Source of the DNA: Nitratiruptor sp.
Lineage (GTDB): Bacteria; Campylobacterota; Campylobacteria; Campylobacterales; Nitratiruptoraceae
Reading direction: 5' to 3'
Assembly: GCA_015494595.1 (NCBI GenBank)
Contig: WGAX01000112.1
Coordinates: 1-8,047, forward strand
DNA length: 8,047 bases
Shown piece by piece: positions 1 to 5,224 of this stretch (the first letter of the stretch is position 1; the number at the start of each line of letters is the position of its first letter). The translations under genes were made by a program, and so were the position numbers. The notes below the pieces were generated by a model that ran no database searches, had not been told where the DNA came from, and was given only the letters and a program-made list of their open reading frames with translations.

Positions 1-698
1 CGGTTTGCTAACAAAAAGACTGAATCGTTTGTGGAGGTGTCTCCATCTACGCTAATAGCGTTAAAGCTGGTTTCTAGATGTTTATGCAAGAGTGTTTGCA
101 TATCCTCTTTTGGCACTGCTGCATCTGTAACAATGAAGCAGAGCATTGTTGCCAAAGAGGGGTTAATCATACCAGCTCCCTTGGCAGCTGCGCCTATGCG
201 AAAACTTTTGCCATTCTTTAGCTGCACCTCAAAACCGATAGTTTTTGGAAATGTATCGGTTGTCATAATAGCTTTAGCAAAGGTTTGCGTATTTTTTGCT
301 GCTAAATCAAATCCCTTTGCAGCAGCTATAATTTTCTCTTTTGGCAAAGGTACACCAATAACGCCGGTTGAGCTCATGATGGGATTGTACAAAGGAAATG
401 GAAGAGCCTCTAAAATCTCCTCAATATCACTAATTCCCCTTTTGCCTGTCATCGCATTGGCATTTTTGGAGTTGACAAGGATAAAGTTGGTTTTTGTGAT
501 AGCGTGTTTTTGAAAGTGCTTAATGGGAGCTGCTTGAAATCTATTTTGCGTAAAGACTGCAGCTACATCGCACACTCTATCACTATATATAAAGCCTACA
601 TCAAGCCCTTGGGGTTTTAGCCCCGCACTCACTCCATCGCAGTAGAAGCCGTCTACACTGGCGATTGGATTGGCAAGAGGCAAGAGTGTATATTGCAT
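1..698 (-). CDS. argJ: Arginine biosynthesis protein ArgJ (glutamate N-acetyltransferase), N-terminal 232 residues, cut by the window edge
   Basis: ArgJ moves the acetyl group of N-acetylornithine to glutamate in the cyclic arginine pathway in the cytoplasm; some members also use acetyl-CoA. Reading the complement from the ATG at 698 gives an open frame to base 1 with no stop. Family landmarks seen: the STGVIG oxyanion-hole segment (about residues 110-115), KGAGMINP at 173-180, then the autoproteolysis site LATML with nucleophile Thr184, which would become the N-terminus of the beta chain, and VDGDTSTNDS at about 217-226. The start is supported by AAAGGA about 7 bases upstream and by the N-terminus beginning close to the family domain. 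It lies 30 bases after the rpmB stop on the same strand, so the two probably share a transcript. The remaining C-terminal part (usually about 170 residues) is outside the window. Identification is firm; bifunctional versus monofunctional activity cannot be told. Confidence 0.96.
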   Translation of the reverse strand, partial: MQYTLLPLANPIASVDGFYCDGVSAGLKPQGLDVGFIYSDRVCDVAAVFTQNRFQAAPIKHFQKHAITKTNFILVNSKNANAMTGKRGISDIEEILEALPFPLYNPIMSSTGVIGVPLPKEKIIAAAKGFDLAAKNTQTFAKAIMTTDTFPKTIGFEVQLKNGKSFRIGAAAKGAGMINPSLATMLCFIVTDAAVPKEDMQTLLHKHLETSFNAISVDGDTSTNDSVFLLAN

Positions 699-723
699 CG
701 ATGTCCTTTGGTGGGGAGGGGAT

Positions 724-740
724 GAGCTTTAAGAAAGCTC
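724..740. other. Inverted repeat over the rpmB stop codon
   Basis: A perfect 7-base inverted repeat (GAGCTTT / AAAGCTC) with a 3-base loop at 724-740 covers the last codons and the TAA of rpmB (729-731). No run of T follows in the minus-strand direction, so it is not a classical terminator. It could limit read-through into argJ or protect the rpmB mRNA end; this is inference. Confidence 0.4.
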
Positions 741-929
741 GAAGTTTCTCTTTTTGAGGATTCTGAGACCCTTTGCTGAGACTTTAATCTTTTTCTTTGT
801 TCCATCTGGCAAAGTGATGCGAACGGTTCTGATATTTGGCAGGAATCTTCTTTTGGTCTTATTATTTGCGTGGCTTACATTGTGCCCGCTCATAGGTTTT
901 TTACCAGTAATTTGGCACTTTTTAGACAT
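729..929 (-). CDS. rpmB: 50S ribosomal protein L28
   Basis: Small basic protein of the large ribosomal subunit, 66 residues, close to the family norm of 60-78. Seen: the N-terminal signature CQITGKKPMSGHNVSHA (residues 5-21), TKRRFLPNIRTV (25-36) and the C-terminal VSAKGLRILKK (50-60). It has a single Cys (C5) and lacks the paired CxxC motifs of zinc-binding L28 forms, so it is the zinc-free type. Upstream on the minus strand there is a TATAAT box and a modest AAAGGG ribosome site before the ATG. It is transcribed divergently from rpe, and argJ follows 30 bases downstream. From memory of Campylobacter genomes, rpmB next to divergent rpe is a conserved arrangement. Confidence 0.97.
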   Translation of the reverse strand: MSKKCQITGKKPMSGHNVSHANNKTKRRFLPNIRTVRITLPDGTKKKIKVSAKGLRILKKRNFELS

Positions 930-959
930 AGCTAACCCTTTTGTAATTTTGTGCTTGCA

Positions 960-965
960 ATTATA
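960..965 (-). promoter_or_regulatory. Probable -10 box of the rpmB-argJ promoter
   Basis: The minus strand reads GCTATAATTGC, a perfect TATAAT at 960-965, 30 bases upstream of the rpmB ATG. No TTGACA-like -35 is visible at the usual distance; instead AT-rich tracts lie upstream, as is usual for the Campylobacterota housekeeping sigma factor. The transcript start would be near 953. Confidence 0.65.
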
Positions 966-970
966 GCGAT

Positions 971-1005
971 TTTTACTTAATTTTAACTTATTTTAAACTC
1001 TTTTT
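971..1005. promoter_or_regulatory. Phased T-tracts between the divergent rpmB and rpe promoters
   Basis: Runs of four to five T begin at 971, 981, 991 and 1001, exactly 10 bases apart, so they lie on one face of the helix. Phased A/T-tracts bend DNA, and a periodic T-rich signal that replaces the -35 element has been described for Campylobacter sigma-70 promoters. The block sits directly upstream of the rpe -10 box and also upstream of the divergent rpmB -10 box, so it could serve both. Confidence 0.6.
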
Positions 1006-1021
1006 AAGGTTGTAGTTTTGT

Positions 1022-1027
1022 TATAAT
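1022..1027 (+). promoter_or_regulatory. Probable -10 box of the rpe-trpF-dnaQ promoter
   Basis: A perfect TATAAT at 1022-1027 lies 28 bases before the rpe ATG, so the leader would be only about 20 bases long. The -35 position holds T-rich sequence rather than TTGACA. Confidence 0.7.
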
Positions 1028-1055
1028 AACAATACTTTCTTAGAAAAGAGGAGAG

Positions 1056-1694
1056 ATGCTAGTAGCCCCAAGTATTTTAAGTGCCGATTTTGGAATTTTG
1101 GCAAAAGAGGTGATAGATATTTGTGAAGCGGGAGCAGATTTTGTGCATGTGGATGTGATGGATGGGCATTTTGTGCCCAATATGACAATAGGTCCTCTTG
1201 TGGTAGAGGCTGTGAGTGCGGTAGCTACAAAGCCTTTGGATATTCACTTAATGGTGGAGGATAATAGCTTTTTTATCGATCTTTTTGCCCCTCTTAAGCC
1301 TCATTTTATCTCTTTTCATTATGAGAGCGAGAAGCATCACCACAGAATCATTCAAAAAATCAGAGAGTATGGTATCAGGCCAGCAGTTGTGATTAATCCC
1401 GCAACGCCTGTGGCTTGCTTGGAGGAGATAGTCAAATATGTGGATATGGTACTATTAATGAGTGTCAATCCGGGCTTTGGGGGGCAGAAATTTATTCCAA
1501 TCTATGAGAAGATTGAAGAGTTAAAAGTCCTTTTGCAAAAGCATAACTCTAGCTGCTTTATTGAAGTAGATGGAGGGGTGAGCAATCAAAATATTCAAAG
1601 GCTTAAAGATGCGGGTGTAGATATTGCAGTAGCCGGCAGTTATATCTTTAGCCATAAGGACTACAAAGCTGCTATTGCCTCTTTGAAGGTATAG
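1056..1694 (+). CDS. rpe: Ribulose-phosphate 3-epimerase
   Basis: Interconverts D-ribulose 5-phosphate and D-xylulose 5-phosphate in the pentose phosphate and Calvin-type pathways; cytoplasmic TIM barrel. The length of 212 residues is typical. Seen: N-terminal VAPSILSADF, the metal and catalytic segment HVDVMDGHFVPN with H31 and D33, DIHLMV with H64, VLLMSVNPGFGGQKF (132-146) and IEVDGG with D172, so all four metal ligands and both catalytic Asp are present. The phosphate-binding end GVDIAVAGSYIF (187-198) is intact. The ATG is preceded by AGAGGAG at 1047-1053, only two bases away if AGGAG is counted as the site, which is unusually close, but no other start fits the family N-terminus. It is the first gene of a plus-strand operon with trpF one base downstream. 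Confidence 0.97.
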   Translation: MLVAPSILSADFGILAKEVIDICEAGADFVHVDVMDGHFVPNMTIGPLVVEAVSAVATKPLDIHLMVEDNSFFIDLFAPLKPHFISFHYESEKHHHRIIQKIREYGIRPAVVINPATPVACLEEIVKYVDMVLLMSVNPGFGGQKFIPIYEKIEELKVLLQKHNSSCFIEVDGGVSNQNIQRLKDAGVDIAVAGSYIFSHKDYKAAIASLKV

Positions 1695-1695
1695 T

Positions 1696-2286
1696 GTGCG
1701 AGTAAAAATCTGCGGTATTACAAATCTAGAAGATGCCCTTATTGCCATAGATGCGGGGGCAGATGCTTTGGGCTTTGTATTTTATCCTCCTTCACCTAGA
1801 TACATTCCACCCCAAAAAGCAAAAGAGATAGTGAAGCAGCTACCGCCATTTGTAGAGAGGGTAGGGCTCTTTGTCAATGAGACAAAGGAGAGAATTGAGG
1901 AGATTTGCGCTTCTTGCAATATGAGTTTAGCACAGCTGCACTTTGAGGTAGATGAGGAGTTTTTGGAGCGTTTGAGTATAAAAGCGCTGCCGGTGGTTAG
2001 AGCAAAAGCCAAAAAGGATCTTCAAAAGTTTTCTAATAGATATAGGCTTGTAGATGCCTTTGTCAAGGAGTATGGTGGAGCTGGCAAGAGGGTAGCATTG
2101 GAGTGGTTTGAGGGGGTAGACTGCTCAAAGATTATTTTGGCTGGAGGACTGACTCCAAGAAATATTCAAGAGGTAAAAAGCTATAATTTTTATGGCGTGG
2201 ATGTAAGCAGTGGAGTAGAAGCTAGCAAGGGCAAGAAGGATCCTTTGAAGATTAGAGATTTTATTAAGAAAGCAAAATTTGAATAA
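1696..2286 (+). CDS. trpF: Phosphoribosylanthranilate isomerase
   Basis: Third committed step of tryptophan synthesis: Amadori rearrangement of N-(5-phosphoribosyl)anthranilate to CdRP. Length of 196 residues fits a monofunctional TrpF barrel. Seen: KICGIT with the general-base Cys6, GADALGFVFYPPSPRYI (21-37), VGLFVN (56-61), AQLHFE (79-84), the catalytic acid Asp120 in LVDAF, the phosphate loops ILAGGLTPRNI (147-157) and GVDVSSGVE (167-175). The start is a GTG at 1696, chosen because KICGIT must lie at the extreme N-terminus and AAGG at 1686-1689 gives a proper spacing; it begins one base after the rpe stop. Its end overlaps dnaQ by 8 bases. No other trp gene is in view, so it is detached from a trp operon here. 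Rpe and TrpF are both sugar-phosphate isomerase barrels, but there is no metabolic reason in view for pairing them. Confidence 0.96.
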   Translation: MRVKICGITNLEDALIAIDAGADALGFVFYPPSPRYIPPQKAKEIVKQLPPFVERVGLFVNETKERIEEICASCNMSLAQLHFEVDEEFLERLSIKALPVVRAKAKKDLQKFSNRYRLVDAFVKEYGGAGKRVALEWFEGVDCSKIILAGGLTPRNIQEVKSYNFYGVDVSSGVEASKGKKDPLKIRDFIKKAKFE

Positions 2287-3052
2287 GTTAGAAAAACTTG
2301 CCTCTAAACTTATAAAAAGAGAGTATAGCAAAGAGGGCTTTTTGCAGCTTTTGCAATCTCTTTTTGCTCAAAAGAGTGATGCTTGGCTGCTTTATGAAAC
2401 TCTCATTGCCAGAGGCTTTCCTCTTTTTGAAGAAGATGGTATTGTAGGGCTTAAAACCGCAAAGACCCCTTTTTGGGAACAGGAGTTTGTATTGGTAGAT
2501 ATTGAGACCAATGGAAGTAAGCCTCAAGATGCGCAAGTGATTGAGATTGGAGCTATTAAGTTTCAAGGTACAAAGATTTTGGATCGTTTTGAGAGTTTTA
2601 TCTATGCAGATAAGATTCCAGAATATATCTCTAAGCTTACAGGTATCACCCAAAGCGATCTGCTCTTTGCTCCATCACAAAAGGAGGTTTTATTAGGTTT
2701 TAAAGAGTTTTTAGGCGATCGGGTCTTTGTGGCGCACAATGTCAACTTTGATTACAATTTTATATCTGCAAAGCTTGAGCAGATGGGTTATGGGAAACTT
2801 GCAAATAGAAAGCTCTGCTCTATCGATTTAGCCAAAAGGACCATACCAAGTGAGCGCTATGGATTAGCCTATCTTAATGAGACTCTAGGGATCAATACGC
2901 TGGTAAGCCATAGAGCCTATGCAGATGCTTTGACAGCCTTTAAGGTGATGCAAATGGCCTTGAGGCGCATTCCAAAAGAGATAAAGAGTACAGAAGATCT
3001 TATTAAATTTAGCAAAAAGGGGCTCAAGAGCGCCGTAAAAGCTGCTCAATAA
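2279..3052 (+). CDS. dnaQ: DnaQ-like 3'-5' exonuclease (DNA polymerase III epsilon-type, DEDDh)
   Basis: Likely proofreading exonuclease of DNA polymerase III. The 257 residues split into an N-terminal extension of about 70 residues of unknown fold and an exonuclease domain: ExoI VLVDIETNG with D74 and E76, ExoII VAHNVNFDYNFI with D158, and ExoIII HRAYADA with H211 and D216, so all DEDDh residues are present. The start is a TTG at 2279 overlapping the trpF end by 8 bases; an in-frame TGA at 2246-2248 limits any upstream start and no in-frame ATG occurs before the exonuclease domain. The ribosome site is weak (AAGAAAG), so translation is probably coupled to trpF. Its last 29 bases overlap the convergent symporter gene. 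It could be an accessory exonuclease rather than the replicative subunit; the fold and active site are certain. Confidence 0.9.
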   Translation: MNKLEKLASKLIKREYSKEGFLQLLQSLFAQKSDAWLLYETLIARGFPLFEEDGIVGLKTAKTPFWEQEFVLVDIETNGSKPQDAQVIEIGAIKFQGTKILDRFESFIYADKIPEYISKLTGITQSDLLFAPSQKEVLLGFKEFLGDRVFVAHNVNFDYNFISAKLEQMGYGKLANRKLCSIDLAKRTIPSERYGLAYLNETLGINTLVSHRAYADALTAFKVMQMALRRIPKEIKSTEDLIKFSKKGLKSAVKAAQ

Positions 3053-3062
3053 GCTTAGCCCC
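3013..3062 (-). terminator. Terminator-like hairpin of the sqr operon, inside the dnaQ / symporter overlap
   Basis: On the minus strand GGGGCT (3057-3062) can pair with AGCCCC (3019-3024), enclosing a second short stem GAGC / GCTC, and is followed at once by TTTTT (3014-3018). This is the order expected of an intrinsic terminator for the leftward operon. The hairpin contains the symporter stop codon and the dnaQ stop codon. The large inner loop makes folding less certain. On the plus strand no T run follows, so dnaQ would not be stopped by it. Confidence 0.5.
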
Positions 3063-4229
3063 CAACAGATCTCCCCAGTTGTTGATAGCTGTTCTAAACA
3101 TATCCAAAAATCTGTCGACCGCAATAATAAGGGCAATAGATTCCACAGGCAGCCCCACGCTATCAAGTACCATTGTCATCATAATAAGCCCAGCCCCAGG
3201 AATCCCAGCAGCTCCGATAGAAGCAAAAGTGACAGTTACAAAGATAGTAATTTGTTGGGCTAAACTCAGCTCCACGCCGCTGATATTGGCTATAAACATG
3301 ACTGCAATCGATTCATACAGCGCAGTACCATCCATATTGATTGTAGCCCCAAGAGGCAGCACAAAACCGGCTACCTTTTTGCTTACGCCTCCTTTGGTTT
3401 CTGCTACTTCGAGGCTGACTGGCAAAGTAGCGGAGCTGGAAGCTGTGGAAAAGGCGATGAGGGGAGCCTCTTTGATAGCCAAAAAGTAGCGGTAAGGGTT
3501 AAACCTGCCAAAAATATAGGCGATGGCTGGTAGTGTAATAGTGGCATGGATAAAAAGTGCCAGGAGCACGGTGAGTACATAGCTGTAGAGCTCAAAAAGA
3601 GGCTCTAAGCCACTCTTTGCCACAGTTGCTGCTATGAGGGCAAAGACTCCAAGAGGTGTTAGAGCAATTACCCACTTAGCCAGCACCATCATCGCATCAT
3701 TAATAGCATCAAAGAAGTTATACAGCACCGCTCGCTTGTTAACATCAATAAAAAGGGAGCCTACAGCAAAAAAGATTGTAAAGAAGATAATTGGCAAAAT
3801 TGCTCCCTTGCTTAGAGCCTCAAAGATATTGGCAGGTATAAAAGAGAGCACAAAGTCACTCAAAGAGAGCTCTTTTTTTGTGATATTGACATTTTGGGGT
3901 AGCTGCAAAAGGTGCTCACCACTACCGGGATTTATGATATTAAAAATAATAAGCCCCAAAATAACTGCCAAAGCGGTGGTGCTAAGGTAGTAGGCAAAGG
4001 CTTTGATGCCAATGGATTTAAGCTCCTCTTTGCCGCTTAAAGAAGTAATGGCAATATAGATGGAGGCAAAAACCAAAGGGATGATGAGCATTTTAAGAAG
4101 TTGCAGATAGAGATCGCCTATGACTTTGATATGTAAAGCGATCTCTTTGAAGTGGTAGCCAAAGGCTACGCCTACTACAATAGCAAAGAGAGTAAGATTT
4201 TCTACGCTAAAAAGCTTCTTAATAGCCAT
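3024..4229 (-). CDS. Sodium (or proton):dicarboxylate/acidic amino acid symporter, DAACS family
   Basis: Inner-membrane secondary transporter of the GltP/DctA/EAAT fold, 401 residues, usual length. Multiple hydrophobic helices fill the protein. Family hallmarks in order: hairpin 1 STASSSATLP (261-270), the cation-site motif NMDGT (298-302), hairpin 2 ASIGAAGIPGAGL (336-348), and helix 8 DRFLDMFRTAINNWGD (372-387), whose D376, R379, T380, N383 and D387 line up with GltPh D394, R397, T398, N401 and D405. The Arg predicts a carboxylate-bearing substrate such as aspartate, glutamate, succinate or fumarate. The ATG at 4229 has a strong GGAGG three bases upstream and lies inside the preceding gene (28-base overlap), so translation is probably coupled. 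The 3' end overlaps dnaQ tail to tail by 29 bases. The exact substrate cannot be told. Cystine carriers of the same family exist, which would fit the sulfur context, but the Arg favours acidic substrates. Confidence 0.9.
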   Translation of the reverse strand: MAIKKLFSVENLTLFAIVVGVAFGYHFKEIALHIKVIGDLYLQLLKMLIIPLVFASIYIAITSLSGKEELKSIGIKAFAYYLSTTALAVILGLIIFNIINPGSGEHLLQLPQNVNITKKELSLSDFVLSFIPANIFEALSKGAILPIIFFTIFFAVGSLFIDVNKRAVLYNFFDAINDAMMVLAKWVIALTPLGVFALIAATVAKSGLEPLFELYSYVLTVLLALFIHATITLPAIAYIFGRFNPYRYFLAIKEAPLIAFSTASSSATLPVSLEVAETKGGVSKKVAGFVLPLGATINMDGTALYESIAVMFIANISGVELSLAQQITIFVTVTFASIGAAGIPGAGLIMMTMVLDSVGLPVESIALIIAVDRFLDMFRTAINNWGDLLGAKLIEQLLRRS

Positions 4230-4996
4230 GATCCTCCATACAGTAGTAGAGTTACTGCGCCATAGAGTGCGCTTGTGCCAAAGACATTCGCTCCTTGGCA
4301 GGAGGTGCAGTTTTTATATTTTGTGGTCTCATATTTTGCATAAAGAGCATAAACAATAATCCAGACAAGCTCAATACCAAAAAGCAGCGTATTATACTCC
4401 AATACAAAAGAGGCAAAGCTTGTCCAAGATAGAAGCAGCAATACAAAGTGGAGCACCAAAAAGATACGCAGGGCTGCTAGAATTTTATCTTTGACAAAGG
4501 AGGTAGGGCATGTATCCCCATAGCTTCCATACTCTTTGAAGAATCTCTTTTGCTCTTTTTTGCTCAGCTTGTCAAAAAGATACCCTCCAAAGACCATATC
4601 GATCTTTCTTTGCAAAAGGATACTATCCTCTCCTTTGGCAGTGAAAAATCTATCTTTGCCCTCTCTATCTTGATACATGATTTTAACCACTTCAAAGCGT
4701 CCAACTTCTAGCTCAGCCCCCGGTAGCGACTCATCACTCTCTTTGCTTTTGATTCTTTGCCCCTCTTTGCCATAGATTGCCGGATTGATCATAACTTCAA
4801 GCTTGCCATCTTTTTCAAACAAGATGATGCGGTAAGGATAGCCTATCTGAATAGCTGCTAGGGCTCTTAAGTTGTGCTCTTGCATAGTTTCACGCATCTG
4901 CTTGATAATTTCATCGATGGCTGGATCATCAAAGTGGCGTATGAGTCCAGAGATTTGTAAAAGCCTTTGGTCTGGATAGGTAAGAAGCTTTGCCAT
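4202..4996 (-). CDS. Inactivated peptide-deformylase-like domain fused to a three-helix membrane domain with CxxC
   Basis: 264 residues. Residues 1-150 follow the peptide deformylase pattern: LLTYPDQRLLQIS at the N-terminus, a motif I remnant RALAAIQIG (44-52, Gln50 kept), a motif II remnant ESLPG (89-93) in place of EGCLSVPG, and a motif III remnant QRKIDM (129-134) in place of QHExDH, followed by FGGYLFDKLS. The metal-binding Cys and both His, and the catalytic Glu, are therefore lost, so deformylase activity is not expected. A linker with Cys163 leads to three hydrophobic segments at about 171-191, 201-220 and 240-259; a CTSC motif (230-233) lies between the second and third, and is not a haem site because no His follows. 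The ATG at 4996 has AAGGA five bases upstream. It follows the small gene by about 36 bases and overlaps the symporter. Function unknown; a binding or scaffold role at the membrane is inference. Confidence 0.8.
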   Translation of the reverse strand: MAKLLTYPDQRLLQISGLIRHFDDPAIDEIIKQMRETMQEHNLRALAAIQIGYPYRIILFEKDGKLEVMINPAIYGKEGQRIKSKESDESLPGAELEVGRFEVVKIMYQDREGKDRFFTAKGEDSILLQRKIDMVFGGYLFDKLSKKEQKRFFKEYGSYGDTCPTSFVKDKILAALRIFLVLHFVLLLLSWTSFASFVLEYNTLLFGIELVWIIVYALYAKYETTKYKNCTSCQGANVFGTSALYGAVTLLLYGGSWLLRSFLA

Positions 4997-5011
4997 TGTT
5001 ATCCTTGTAAT

Positions 5012-5027
5012 TGGGGCAAAAGCCCCA
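5012..5027. other. GC-rich hairpin between the small gene and the deformylase-like gene
   Basis: A perfect 6-base stem (TGGGGC / GCCCCA) with a 4-base loop lies about 15 bases upstream of the start codon of the deformylase-like gene, shortly before its ribosome site. No T run follows on either strand, so a full intrinsic terminator is unlikely. It may stabilise the upstream sqr mRNA segment after cleavage, or dampen expression of the downstream genes. Confidence 0.5.
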
Positions 5028-5032
5028 TAAGA

Positions 5033-5212
5033 TTAGTGGTGAGATTTGGAAACGACTGCAAGCATTTTGAGGTTGATAACAATAAATCTGATAAACTGCC
5101 AGATTTTACAGGTTCTAAGAAACCTCTGAAAAGGTCCAGGAATCATTGTACCATAGGTTTTGTTGTCGTATGCCTTGATATTCTTTTGAATATCGATGTA
5201 ATCTTTTGCCAT
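5033..5212 (-). CDS. Small protein of 59 residues downstream of SQR, unknown function, one hydrophobic segment
   Basis: An open frame of 59 codons starts at the ATG at 5212 and stops at TAA 5033-5035. The case for a real gene: a perfect AAGGAG site five bases before the ATG, position only 12 bases after the sqr stop, same strand, and it fills an otherwise empty gap before the next gene. The protein begins MAKDYIDIQKNIKAYDNKTY, has a polar N-terminal third, then PGPFQRFLRTCKIW (25-38) and a hydrophobic stretch at about 37-54 that contains Arg42 and Lys49, ending SKSHH. That pattern suits a membrane-surface amphipathic helix or a short single-span protein. One Cys (C35). I do not recognise a family. 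The most likely role, from position alone, is an accessory or membrane anchor partner of SQR. Confidence 0.75.
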   Translation of the reverse strand: MAKDYIDIQKNIKAYDNKTYGTMIPGPFQRFLRTCKIWQFIRFIVINLKMLAVVSKSHH

Positions 5213-5224
5213 TACTGCTCCTTC

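Noticed and set aside
31..513. 160-codon plus-strand open frame
   Set aside because: Antisense to argJ, whose minus-strand frame carries clear family motifs; the plus-strand protein resembles nothing and has no ribosome site.
2249..2279. ATT at 2258 as an upstream start for dnaQ
   Set aside because: In frame but a very rare start codon; TTG at 2279 is the more usual choice and allows coupling to trpF.
4298..4309. Haem c binding site at the CTSC motif
   Set aside because: Haem attachment needs CxxCH; here Gln follows the second Cys.
4202..4996. Functional peptide deformylase (def)
   Set aside because: Metal ligands and catalytic Glu are missing, so the usual label would mislead.
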